Positions 1 through 7,005 are shown, counted from the first letter of the stretch. The stretch is 12,307 nucleotides of DNA from an uncultured Eggerthellaceae bacterium (GCA_910585565.1 CAJUFC010000226.1:1-12307), one strand, 5' to 3'. Numbers and translations: made by a program. Notes: a model not told the origin generated them from the letters alone.

Positions 1-31
1 CCCCTTGGCTCTGGTCTCGGCTCGCAACGAT

Positions 32-145
32 TTATCCTGCCATGACGCCTTCGAGGTAGGCGATGATGGCGTCCGACTCGAGCATGGGGTCGCCGCCGAC
101 GACGAGGCAGGGCACCTGGGTCTTGCCGGTGAGCTTCGTCATCTG
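32..145 (-). pseudogene. C-terminal remnant of a glutaredoxin/GST N-terminal-domain protein
   Basis: About 37 codons on the minus strand encode a stretch with TGKTQVPCLVV followed by PMLESDAIIAYLE. This is the second half of a glutaredoxin or GST N-terminal thioredoxin fold: the cis-Pro loop 'QVPCL' and the C-terminal 'ESDAIIAYLE' glutathione-site helix. The N-terminal half with the CPxC redox motif is absent. The frame stays open upstream to 319, but there the residues lose family resemblance and third-position GC drops sharply, so codons above 145 are probably not ancestral coding sequence. The break coincides with a dispersed repeat at 148-188. I looked for the missing 5' half at 190-321, 1430-1608 and 3062-3252 and found nothing. 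It is probably non-functional. A very short expressed peptide cannot be excluded. Confidence 0.6.
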
Positions 146-147
146 GC

Positions 148-188
148 AGCACAGGGGACTGGCAGCACAGAGGACGGTTCTGTGTGTC
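148..188 (+). repeat. Dispersed REP-like repeat: half copy plus full copy
   Basis: A partial unit (AGCACAGGGGACT, 148-160) is followed by a complete unit with the core GCACAGAGGACGGTTCTG. Arms of the CACAG/CTGTG type flank the GACGGTT centre, so a small stem-loop can form. Close relatives sit at 1541-1578, 10941-11025 and 12117-12142, all in the same orientation. Repeats with a GGGGACGGTTCT core are known from many genomes as REP-type elements mobilised by Y1 (RAYT) transposases. No such transposase is encoded here, so that link is by resemblance only. This copy abuts the truncated glutaredoxin remnant. Confidence 0.7.
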
Positions 189-321
189 GCAACGGCTTTC
201 CTGCAATTTCGCATAACGCATGGCTCCCCTCCCTGCGTCACCACATCCACCATGCACACAACCATATGCATCAAATCCCCGGGCAGAATGCGACGAGCCA
301 TCAGCAACCAACCAAGCATTC

Positions 322-1422
322 TCAGGCGATATCGAGGTATTCCGGTAGGTAGTCTTTCAGCAGCGGCAGCGCAAACCGCACGCTTCCTCGGCGTGCCGAC
401 TCTATCACTCCGCGCTCGATGAGCCGCTTTCTGTATTGGGATGCATAGCTCTCGCTTTGTTTCATGCGCGATGCAATCTCGCTCGTGAGGGATTCCCCAG
501 CATCCGGCAGCATAGCTCGCAAGAATCCAAAGTCACCTGGCGAAAGCTCGTTGAGTGTCGCATCCAGCACGCGAGTCTTCATATCAAGGGCCGCTCTTTG
601 TATCCCCTGCTGCACGTGCTCCCGTTCGATATGTTTGCTTCCGGCCGCCGCTTGCCAGGCCCGGAACCCAACCAGCTGCATCATGAAGGGAAACCCTTCG
701 CTCGCATTGACTGCTGCATTGAGGGATTCCCCATCGAACCGTTTACCTGCCGACTGCGCCGTTTCTTGCAGCGCCAGGCCTATGTCCTCATCGGAGAGCT
801 TGCCGATATGATGCTGGCTCGCGCGGCGTAGAAACGAAACCGATTCGCTGTTGAGCAGCGACGAGACCTCGCCCGGCAACCCCGCCATCAGCAACGCCAC
901 CTTCTGCTCCTCGCGGACAAATAGCTGATAGTAGCTCGCGAGCTGTATCATCTCCTCCAAGCTCGGCCGCACTTCGTCGACGGTGATGAGAAGACCGGTG
1001 CCTTGAGCAGAAAGCTGATCGAGCATGGCGGTCATGCGTGAGTACCACGTTGGCTGGGAGTGAGCGTCTCGCTCCCACTCCACGCTCACAATCTGCCCAA
1101 TGGAAAGACCCGTGACGTGAGAATCCTCCGTTGGCGCCAGTACATGAGCCGCCTTGCGAGCGGTCCCCTGCGCAATCTCCTCCAACATGCCGCTTACGCA
1201 GGGAACATTGACCGCTATCCACCCTTTCGCCTGGGCATTGCTGGCAAGCTGGGTCATCAGCGCGGTCTTGCCCGTGCCGCGCGCGCCTACCAAGATAGAA
1301 GTAAGATTGGGATCTCCTGGCGCATTGTCAAATGCGCCATCCATCTCCACGAGAAGCAAGTCACGACCAGCCAAGACGCGAGGAATCTGACCAAAGTTCG
1401 GGGTGAAAGGATTGGTTGTCAT
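322..1422 (-). CDS. AAA family ATPase with C-terminal winged helix (ORC/Cdc6-like archaeal-ATPase type)
   Basis: A 366-residue soluble ATP-binding protein. It opens with NPFTPNFGQIPRVLAGRD, typical of stand-alone bacterial ATPases of this group. Walker A is GARGTGKT (46-53), Walker B is LLITVDE (144-150), and a sensor-1-like LLMAG lies at 177-181. The segment SEGFPFMMQLVG (241-252) belongs to the helical lid. Residues about 290-355 have the pattern of a winged helix-turn-helix, so DNA binding is likely. Start: a TTG 6 nt upstream is also in frame, but GAGGAG sits 6 nt before the ATG at 1422, so I chose that ATG. The gene lies 186 bp downstream of the DUF4143 ATPase on the same strand and is preceded by a 10-bp repeat array (1471-1520). 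No partner gene overlaps it, and its cellular role is unknown. The family assignment is firm; function is not. Confidence 0.85.
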   Translation of the reverse strand: MTTNPFTPNFGQIPRVLAGRDLLLVEMDGAFDNAPGDPNLTSILVGARGTGKTALMTQLASNAQAKGWIAVNVPCVSGMLEEIAQGTARKAAHVLAPTEDSHVTGLSIGQIVSVEWERDAHSQPTWYSRMTAMLDQLSAQGTGLLITVDEVRPSLEEMIQLASYYQLFVREEQKVALLMAGLPGEVSSLLNSESVSFLRRASQHHIGKLSDEDIGLALQETAQSAGKRFDGESLNAAVNASEGFPFMMQLVGFRAWQAAAGSKHIEREHVQQGIQRAALDMKTRVLDATLNELSPGDFGFLRAMLPDAGESLTSEIASRMKQSESYASQYRKRLIERGVIESARRGSVRFALPLLKDYLPEYLDIA

Positions 1423-1470
1423 GCTCAACTCCTCGCGACGCGGGCGTCGTCTGCCATCAAAGGACAGACC

Positions 1471-1520
1471 TTTTTAGAAATTTTTAGAAACTTTTAGAAA
1501 GTTTAGATTCTTTTAGAAAA
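1471..1520 (-). repeat. Five-unit 10-bp phased A/T repeat array upstream of the AAA ATPase
   Basis: Five consecutive 10-bp units occur. On the plus strand they read TTTTTAGAAA, TTTTTAGAAA, CTTTTAGAAA, GTTTAGATTC (degenerate) and TTTTAGAAAA. Read toward the gene the unit is TTTCTAAAAA. The 10-bp pitch puts every unit on one face of the helix and phases short A/T tracts, which should favour curvature and cooperative binding. The array ends about 48 bp before the ATPase start, where a promoter or operator is expected. I found no better promoter in the gap, so it probably contains or overlaps the promoter. Autoregulation is an inference. Confidence 0.75.
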
Positions 1521-1540
1521 CAGGACAAGGGGGAGAGCCT

Positions 1541-1578
1541 TAGCGCAGGGGTTAGCACAGGGGACGGTTCTGTGTGTT
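1541..1578 (+). repeat. Dispersed REP-like repeat: half copy plus full copy
   Basis: A partial unit (TAGCGCAGGGGT) is followed directly by a full unit (AGCACAGGGGACGGTTCTG and its TGTGTT arm). This repeats the half-plus-full arrangement of 148-188. It lies between the two ATPase genes, 30 bp downstream of the DUF4143 ATPase stop, and could form a small hairpin in that transcript. No T-tract follows on the minus strand, so it is not a canonical terminator. Confidence 0.7.
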
Positions 1579-1608
1579 ATGCGTGACGCACCGTCGGCGA
1601 GAAGCCGC

Positions 1609-2931
1609 CTATGCCGTGAGCGTTGCGACGGGAATCACGTAGACGCCGTCTTTGCGGCGATAGGCGACGCTGCCGCGCCCCACCAGGACCGCGAGGAACG
1701 CAGGCCTGCCGATGCGAGCCTGCGGATTCGCGAGGACCTTCTTCTCCAAGCGCACGAGAGCGTCAGCCGCCGCATCCACCTTTGCTTCCGACAGCTTCAC
1801 CTCGATAGCTGCCCAGCGTCCATCCACTTCCACGATGGCATCGGCCTCCAAGCCGGCGTCGTCTCGGTAGTAGCGCACCTCGTTCCCCATGCCGGCATAC
1901 GTCGACACGAAGGCGCTCAAATCTCGCATCACAAGCGTCTCGAAGAGGCTCCCCAGCGTCTGCATGTCCTCCATCAGGCGCGTCGGCGTGGCTCGCAGGG
2001 CGACAGCCGCCAGCGAAGGGTCGACAAAGTAGCGCTTGGGCTTTACCCGCGTCCGCGCCTTCGCCCGCAAAGGGGCGCTCCACCCATTGACGTCGTGCAC
2101 GATGAACAGGCGGCGCAGCGCATCGAGGTAGCGCTCTATCGTGGAGCGCGCGGGCATGCTCCCCTCGTCGCTGTGAGCCATATCTGCGGCGAGCGTTTTG
2201 GTCGTCGGGGCTTGGGCAAGATTGAGAGCCAGCGCCATCACCAGGCTAGAAGCCGTCTGCGGATCAAGCCCCATGCGCGGAATACTGACATCGAAAAGGC
2301 TCTCTAGGTGAGAGGCGGCCGTTTCTACCGCCACCTCGTAGGGACGCCCGACATTTGCCGGCCAGCCGCCGCGGCAGCACCACTGCGCAACATCCTCAAG
2401 GCGGCTGTCGCATTCCGCTTCGCGGAACTCACCATCAAACAGCCCCTTCAAGCTGACAAGGCCATTCGATACGCCCTCTTCCGCAAGCGTCATGGGCCAC
2501 ATGCTCACGCGCTTGATTCTGCCCGCTCCGCTGTGGTGCACCTCGCGGCGCCCAGACTGGGCATCGTTTTCTATCTTCAGCCGGGTAGAGCCCGTCAATA
2601 TGAATTCCCCAGGGCGATTCGCCTCTTGGTCCACCCTGCGCCTGACCTCGTCCCAAATGAGGGGCAGCTCCTGCCACTCGTCGATGAGATGCGGCTCATC
2701 CCCCAGAAGCGCCGTCTCTGGTGCCTCGACGGCGCGCGCATAGGCATTGCTTTCGTCAAGCCTCGTCACGCTCCGCGCGTGCGCAAGGCCGGTCCATGTC
2801 TTGCCGCACCACTTCGAGCCGGTTATCTCTACGGCACCGAACGCTTCCAGCAAAAAGGAAAGGCGCTCGTCGATGAGTCGCGGAATGTATCCTTCTGGCG
2901 CCAACGTCGCAGATCGTGCGCTATGCGTCAT
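1609..2931 (-). CDS. ATP-binding protein with DUF4143 (nuclease-fold) C-terminus
   Basis: A 440-residue AAA-type ATPase of the family with an N-terminal P-loop domain and C-terminal DUF4143. Walker A is GSKWCGKT (38-45), close to the family's usual GPKWCGKT. Walker B is HLIDEW (81-86). ILTGST (111-116) is the sensor-1 strand. A winged-helix-like region spans about 240-280, with the family signature LGSLFETLVMRDL at 326-338. The C-terminus has a PD-(D/E)xK-like arrangement: D364 in GLEADAIVE, then E377 and K379 in IEVKLS. Nuclease activity is not established for the family. The length is normal and nothing looks truncated. The ATG at 2931 has an excellent AAGGAGG about 6 nt upstream. Five 15-bp iterons begin 23 bp before the start codon, so transcription must begin within or near them. 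The cellular role is unknown; regulatory, selfish and toxin-like roles have been discussed for such ATPases. Confidence 0.88.
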   Translation of the reverse strand: MTHSARSATLAPEGYIPRLIDERLSFLLEAFGAVEITGSKWCGKTWTGLAHARSVTRLDESNAYARAVEAPETALLGDEPHLIDEWQELPLIWDEVRRRVDQEANRPGEFILTGSTRLKIENDAQSGRREVHHSGAGRIKRVSMWPMTLAEEGVSNGLVSLKGLFDGEFREAECDSRLEDVAQWCCRGGWPANVGRPYEVAVETAASHLESLFDVSIPRMGLDPQTASSLVMALALNLAQAPTTKTLAADMAHSDEGSMPARSTIERYLDALRRLFIVHDVNGWSAPLRAKARTRVKPKRYFVDPSLAAVALRATPTRLMEDMQTLGSLFETLVMRDLSAFVSTYAGMGNEVRYYRDDAGLEADAIVEVDGRWAAIEVKLSEAKVDAAADALVRLEKKVLANPQARIGRPAFLAVLVGRGSVAYRRKDGVYVIPVATLTA

Positions 2932-2954
2932 GCGAGACCTCCTTCATCATGAGG

Positions 2955-3061
2955 CGATACATTTTACGAACTTCTCGCGATACATTTTACGATATATTGG
3001 CGATACATTTTGCGAGTCTTTCGCGATACATTTTACGACCATGCGACGATGCATTTTACGA
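2955..3061 (-). repeat. Iteron-like array: five 15-bp cores at exact 23-bp pitch
   Basis: The core CGATACATTTTACGA (plus strand) starts at 2955, 2978, 3001, 3024 and 3047, every interval being exactly 23 bp. Three cores are identical; the third has TTTTGCGA and the fifth has CGATGCA. The four 8-bp spacers (acttctcg, tatattgg, gtctttcg, ccatgcga) are largely unrelated, so only the cores are conserved, as expected of protein-binding sites. Read toward the ATPase gene, the four cores with TTTTAC contain TAAAAT, a 5/6 match to a -10 hexamer; the third has CAAAAT instead. The array ends 23 bp before the start codon of the DUF4143 ATPase. It is an operator, promoter or initiator-binding array by inference. 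Confidence 0.85.
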
Positions 3062-3104
3062 TCTGATGAAGATGACGCGGGATGCATGCTGCCCCAAGAC
3101 GCCG

Positions 3105-3135
3105 CGAGGGCGCGCCCGTTGTGGGTGCGCCCTCG
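3105..3135. other. Strong GC hairpin (13-bp stem, 5-nt loop)
   Basis: The arms CGAGGGCGC (3105-3113) and GCGCCCTCG (3127-3135) pair perfectly. They extend inward by one G-T pair and three G-C pairs to a GTTGT loop. No T-tract follows on either strand, so it is not a classical intrinsic terminator. It lies downstream of the LEA-like gene (minus) and could shield or weakly terminate that transcript before the iteron array. Confidence 0.5.
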
Positions 3136-3222
3136 AAGCTGGGGATATGTCCAGCGGCTGTGCGCCGCGGGGAGTTGCCCGGTGCGCTGGCGTGGCCATG
3201 CGGCCCACCTGCGCGCTCGTGC

Positions 3223-3243
3223 GGCTTGAGGCTTGAGGCTTGA
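3223..3243. repeat. Short tandem repeat, GGCTTGA x3
   Basis: Three perfect 7-bp units (3223, 3230, 3237) are followed by a degenerate GGCTGGT, ending just downstream of the LEA-like gene stop codon. It is noncoding and a candidate site for slipped-strand length variation. No function is evident. Confidence 0.6.
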
Positions 3244-3252
3244 GGCTGGTGG

Positions 3253-3576
3253 CTACGCGCCGATCTTGCCGTCGCCGTCGAGATCTTTGTTCGTCAGCTG
3301 CTCGGCCTTGTTCTTCACCGTATCGAAGAGCTTGCCGGCGCCTTCCTGGATGTTCTCCTTGACGTCGCCGAGCTTGTCGCCGGCAGCCTCTGCGGCCTTC
3401 TTGGCGGCCTCTGCAGCCTCGGCGCCCTTCTCTTTGGCGGCCTCTGCGACCTCGGCGCCCTTTTCCTTGGCGGCGTCCAGCGCCTCGGCGCCTGCCTGCT
3501 TTGCGCTCTCGGCAGTCTCAGCGAAAGAATCCTTGACCTGGCCCATCTCCTGCTTGACCGAATCCGTCGTAGTCAT
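3253..3576 (-). CDS. Small LEA-like Ala/Lys/Glu-rich helical protein with acidic DxDGDG tail
   Basis: A 107-residue, highly charged, Ala-rich protein with no signal peptide or membrane segment. Residues 30-62 are three consecutive 11-residue units of the form AExxxAAKEKG, the hallmark of group 3 LEA (LEA_4) and apolipoprotein-like amphipathic helices. It ends in DLDGDGKIGA (98-107), which resembles half of an EF-hand or dockerin calcium loop. LEA-like proteins are usually linked to protection from desiccation or osmotic stress; the role here is inferred from composition alone. Start: the frame is open to 3708, but GGAGG lies 6 nt before the ATG at 3576, and the preceding codons lack the composition of the protein. 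It is transcribed divergently from the Na+/H+ antiporter, which would fit shared ionic or osmotic stress control, though no common operator is proven. Confidence 0.75.
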   Translation of the reverse strand: MTTTDSVKQEMGQVKDSFAETAESAKQAGAEALDAAKEKGAEVAEAAKEKGAEAAEAAKKAAEAAGDKLGDVKENIQEGAGKLFDTVKNKAEQLTNKDLDGDGKIGA

Positions 3577-3678
3577 GACAAACCTCCGTTCCTCCACGCC
3601 GTGCCGCAATCCCGTATTCGCTGCAGGCGCCAGCGCTTCTTTTCCAACAAATCTGCAAACGTGCGTTGCTGTAGCCAG

Positions 3679-3706
3679 ATAGTAGCGTGCGAGCATGCCC
3701 GCACGC
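3679..3706 (-). promoter_or_regulatory. Dyad next to a -10-like hexamer upstream of the LEA-like gene
   Basis: GCGTGCG (3685-3691) and CGCACGC (3700-3706) form a perfect 7-bp inverted repeat around an 8-nt centre. On the minus strand it is followed at once by TACTAT (3684-3679), a plausible -10 about 100 nt before the LEA-like start. No good -35 is present, and the dyad occupies that position, which suits an operator. The rest of the roughly 300-bp divergent region (3577-3876) shows no gene and no convincing promoter for the antiporter. Confidence 0.35.
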
Positions 3707-3876
3707 ATCGATGCGCCCCCATGTTCACCGTCCCGTTATGAAATTGAAGCGAATCGGCAGAAAAGCGCGTTCGCACGTTCACACGCGCACCCAGCCATGC
3801 TGCCGGTAGACGCACAGGCGCTGGTCAGGGAAAATGAACGCTCACGACCACCTCGACGCTCAGGGATGTTGCTCAT

Positions 3877-5685
3877 ATGGAAGCATTGGAATTGGTGCTG
3901 TTCTTGCTGGCTGCCGTCGTGGCGTCCAGCATCCTAGAGAAGCTGCTGCCGCGCCTGTCGCTGCCGCTCGTGCAGATAGCGCTCGGTGCGCTCATCGCAG
4001 CCTTCGTCGCAACGCCGCTCGAAAGCGGGCTTGACCCCGAGCTCCTGCTCATCCTCTTTATCGCGCCTTTGCACTTCAACGAGTCGCGGCACGCCGACTC
4101 GGGGGCGCTGTGGGCAAACCGCTGGGGCATCGCGTCGCTCGCCGTGGGGCTCGTGTTCGCCATCGTGGCATCGCTCGGCTTCACCCTTCATGCGCTTCTG
4201 CCCATGATCCCGCTGTCCGTCGCGCTTGCCTTGGGCGCTGCCATGGGGTCCACCGACGCCGTGGCCGTCACCAGCCTGTCACGCGACCTGCGCTTCGGGC
4301 GGCGCCATGAGGCGCTGCTCACCGGAGAGGCGCTCTTCAACGACGTGACCGGCACCGTCGTGTTCCAATGCTGCATCGCCGTGGCCGTGTCGGGCACCTT
4401 CTCCATCGTACACGCGGGCGAGGAGTTCGCGCTCGACCTCTTTGGAGGCCTCATCGGCGGCGCCATCATGGGACTCGTCGCATGGCTCGTGCTCGAGCTC
4501 ATCCGACGCGGCGGCATCGACGGCCCCACCCTGCATGTCACGCTGGAGCTGCTGCTGCCCTTTATCATCTATCTCGCGGCCAAGCAGCTGCACATCGGCG
4601 CCGTCATCGCTGTGGTCGCCGCAGGCATGGTCATGTCGCTTTTGCCGCATCGCCACAGCGCCCAGACCGCGCGCCAAAAGCTGCAATCGCGCAGCGTGTG
4701 GCACACCATCGAGTTCGTGCTCAACGGCGTCATCTTCGTCATCCTGGGCATGCAGCTGCCGCGCGTGCTGAGACCGGCAGCCGAAGGGGGCATGGGCGAC
4801 CCGCTGGCCATCGTGGGCGTCATGGTGGCGCTGACGCTGGTGCTGGAAGCCATCCGCTTCCTCTGGATCGTCGGCATGGATGCCGTTGAGTTCCGGCGCG
4901 CCCGCAAGACGGGCGACGCGAGCGACCGGCAGCGGCGCTTCCTCACGAAGGCAGAGCTCAAAGGTGCCTTGGCTATGGCGTTCGCGGGCCCCAAGGGAGG
5001 CATCACGCTGTCGCTCATGCTGACCGTGCCTTCAACGCTCGCCGCGCCCGACGGCACCATGGTTCGCGAAGCGCTCGTGTCCATCGCCTCGGGCGTCATC
5101 CTGCTCACGCTGCTGCTCGCGAACTTCGCAACGCCTCTCCTCGCGCCGCACAAGCGCGAGGCAAAGCGCACGCGCGAACGCGTCGATGCCGAGATAGAGC
5201 TCATCGAGCGCGTTATCGACTCCATCGAAGACGACGCGCACATGACCGGCGTCGTGCGGGGCGAAAACGCCGTCGTCACCGACGAGGGTGCTGACGAGCC
5301 GGCCACCGTCATCGTCATGGAGCGCTATGCCGCACAGCTCAAGGAGCTTATGCCGCACGCATCACCCCCCGTGGCCGCCCACGCCAAAACGGTAGCGGCT
5401 CGCTGCGACGAGCTGTACGGCAGCATCGCTGGCCTGGCGCGGGAGGTGACCGGCCTCTCCGAAGACGCAGACGAAGACGAGGACGGCCCAGCGGATGCCT
5501 CGCTCATCACCGCCCACTTCCGGGCCGTGCGGCAGACCTATGACGCGGTGGAGAACATCCAGGCCCAGGCGCTCGTACGCGAGCTGGAGTTCATCCAGCA
5601 GCTCCGTGCCGAGGGCGCCATTACCCCCAGCCATGCCAAGGAGCTGCGCAACGACGTCTACATCCAACAGCTCGCCCTCAACTAG
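3877..5685 (+). CDS. CPA1-family Na+/H+ antiporter (NhaP/YjcE-like)
   Basis: A 602-residue membrane antiporter. About 12 hydrophobic segments fill residues 5-425, followed by a roughly 175-residue cytosolic tail. Family motifs are clear: LVQIALGAL (31-39), PELLLILFIAPLHFNES (54-70), GSTDAVAV (124-131), GEALFNDVTGT (150-160) with the Asn-Asp pair of electroneutral CPA1 exchangers, and GPKGGITLSL (371-380). It should exchange cytosolic Na+ (possibly K+) for H+ across the inner membrane for pH and salt homeostasis; ion specificity cannot be read from the sequence. The tail is helical and charged, with an acidic run EDADEDEDG. The ATG at 3877 starts directly at the usual N-terminus of the family, with a modest AGGGA about 10 nt upstream and an in-frame stop at 3835. 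The gene is convergent with mnmA, separated by 51 bp, and has no operon partner. Confidence 0.92.
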   Translation: MEALELVLFLLAAVVASSILEKLLPRLSLPLVQIALGALIAAFVATPLESGLDPELLLILFIAPLHFNESRHADSGALWANRWGIASLAVGLVFAIVASLGFTLHALLPMIPLSVALALGAAMGSTDAVAVTSLSRDLRFGRRHEALLTGEALFNDVTGTVVFQCCIAVAVSGTFSIVHAGEEFALDLFGGLIGGAIMGLVAWLVLELIRRGGIDGPTLHVTLELLLPFIIYLAAKQLHIGAVIAVVAAGMVMSLLPHRHSAQTARQKLQSRSVWHTIEFVLNGVIFVILGMQLPRVLRPAAEGGMGDPLAIVGVMVALTLVLEAIRFLWIVGMDAVEFRRARKTGDASDRQRRFLTKAELKGALAMAFAGPKGGITLSLMLTVPSTLAAPDGTMVREALVSIASGVILLTLLLANFATPLLAPHKREAKRTRERVDAEIELIERVIDSIEDDAHMTGVVRGENAVVTDEGADEPATVIVMERYAAQLKELMPHASPPVAAHAKTVAARCDELYGSIAGLAREVTGLSEDADEDEDGPADASLITAHFRAVRQTYDAVENIQAQALVRELEFIQQLRAEGAITPSHAKELRNDVYIQQLALN

Positions 5686-5705
5686 CCCCCAGCGAGCGCG
5701 CCTCC

Positions 5706-5720
5706 GGCCGCACGACGGCC
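5706..5720. terminator. Small GC hairpin between convergent antiporter and mnmA genes
   Basis: GGCCG-CACGA-CGGCC forms a perfect 5-bp stem in the 51-bp gap between two convergent stop codons, where a bidirectional terminator would be expected. There is no T-tract on either side, so support is mainly positional. Confidence 0.25.
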
Positions 5721-5736
5721 CCGACAATCGCCCGCC

Positions 5737-6963
5737 TCAGGCGATGACCTCGGTGATGGTGCCGCCACCGATGACGACGTCCCCGTCGTACAGCACGACT
5801 GCCTGGCCGGCAGCGGAGCGAATCTGCGGCTCGTCAAAGATGACCTCGAGCGCGAGTCCCACCACCGTCGCCGTCGCGCCCACCAGGCGCTGTCGGTAAT
5901 GCGTCTTCGCCTCGCAGCGAAACGGAACGCCCGTCGGGACGCACTCGATGAGGTTGATGTCGGCAGCACGCACGCCATGCGCGTACAGGTCGCTTCGAAC
6001 AGCCACGACGAGCTCGTTTCTCGCCACGTCCTTCGCATAGACGTACAGTGGCTCGGACGCGGCCACGCCGATTCCCTTGCGCTGGCCGATGGTGTAGCGC
6101 ACCAGCCCGTCATGCGTCCCCACGACGCGCCCGTCCGTCGTCACGATGGGCCCAGGCGCAAACGATGCTGCAGCCGCCCCCTCAGGCACGCGGCGCGCGA
6201 TGAACGCCTGGTAGTCGCCATCGGGCACGAAGCAGATGTCCTGGCTTTCCGCCTTGGCAGCCGTATCCAGGCCGACCGCCTCCGCTTGCGCGCGCACCTC
6301 GGCCTTAGCGAGGCCGCCCAACGGAAACAGCATGTGCGCCAAGTCGTCCTGCATCAGATGATAGAGCACATAGCTTTGGTCCTTCGCCGGGTCCGCGGCG
6401 CGCAAAAGCCGCCACCGCCCGGTGCGCTCGTCGAAGCGACGGCGCGCATAGTGCCCCGTCGCCACATAGTCGAACCCCAGTTCGCGTCGCTTGCGCTGCA
6501 TGCCCGCAAACTTCAGATAACGATTGCAATCGATGCACGGGTTGGGCGTGCGGCCCTCAAGATAGGCATCACAGAACCGCTGGACGACGCATTCGTCAAA
6601 GCGGTCTTCGAAGTCGAACGTATAGTGAGGGATGCCGAGACGCCGGCACACCGCCCGGGCGTCTTCGATATCGTCAGACGAGCAGCACGCGGGCGCCAGC
6701 GCGTCGGGCGGCGCGGGCACATCGGGCGAGCCCGCAACCGCAGCAGCCGACTGGTCGGCCTCCTGCCGGGACGGGCCCACAAGGCTCATAGTGGCACCGG
6801 CGCACGCATAGCCCTGACCCACCAGCAGCAGCGCGCACGCGCTAGAGTCAACGCCGCCGCTCATGGCGACCAAGACGCGCTCGCCGCCGCGCGGCTCGTG
6901 CGGATAGTCGCCCGCATGGCAGCCGCGCTCGGCAGTCGCATCTTTCGGCAACGACCAACTCAC
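5737..6963 (-). CDS. mnmA: tRNA 2-thiouridylase MnmA (TrmU)
   Basis: A 408-residue cytosolic enzyme that installs the 2-thio group on wobble U34 of tRNA-Lys, -Glu and -Gln, using ATP and sulfur relayed from a cysteine desulfurase. The PP-loop SGGVDSS is at 35-41. TPNPCIDCN (139-147) carries Cys146, aligned with the catalytic Cys102 of the E. coli enzyme. AESQDICFV (238-246) carries Cys244, aligned with Cys199. YATGHYA-type and TIGQRKG (291-297) motifs and the C-terminal beta-barrel are present. Between the first strand and the conserved SSDDIEDA there is an Ala/Pro-rich insertion (about 63-94) ending in Cys-Cys. Start: an in-frame GTG exists at 6984, but AAGGAGG lies in good register before the GTG at 6963. 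It follows the VanZ-RDD gene by 42 bp on the same strand, so co-transcription is likely. Confidence 0.95.
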   Translation of the reverse strand: MSWSLPKDATAERGCHAGDYPHEPRGGERVLVAMSGGVDSSACALLLVGQGYACAGATMSLVGPSRQEADQSAAAVAGSPDVPAPPDALAPACCSSDDIEDARAVCRRLGIPHYTFDFEDRFDECVVQRFCDAYLEGRTPNPCIDCNRYLKFAGMQRKRRELGFDYVATGHYARRRFDERTGRWRLLRAADPAKDQSYVLYHLMQDDLAHMLFPLGGLAKAEVRAQAEAVGLDTAAKAESQDICFVPDGDYQAFIARRVPEGAAAASFAPGPIVTTDGRVVGTHDGLVRYTIGQRKGIGVAASEPLYVYAKDVARNELVVAVRSDLYAHGVRAADINLIECVPTGVPFRCEAKTHYRQRLVGATATVVGLALEVIFDEPQIRSAAGQAVVLYDGDVVIGGGTITEVIA

Positions 6964-7005
6964 GAAAGCGCCCCTCCTTGCCACCTCTTCACCCCGACCA
7001 ACGCA

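Noticed and set aside
190..319. 5' half of the glutaredoxin-like gene in the frame upstream of 145
   Set aside because: An NCRK stretch loosely recalls a glutaredoxin CxxCRK motif, but spacing, codon bias and surrounding residues do not fit.
1579..2952. Long plus-strand frames (1579-2307 and 2308-2952)
   Set aside because: They lie antisense to the well-supported DUF4143 ATPase and show no family resemblance.
2955..3061. CRISPR array
   Set aside because: Repeats are 15 bp and spacers 8 bp, far too short, and no cas gene is present.
2916..3236. Plus-strand frame repeating RYILR-like peptides
   Set aside because: The repeat period is 23 bp, not a multiple of three, so the apparent peptide repetition is a by-product of the DNA array.
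4569..5318. 249-codon minus-strand frame
   Set aside because: Ser/Thr/Met-rich complement of the antiporter gene with no domain.
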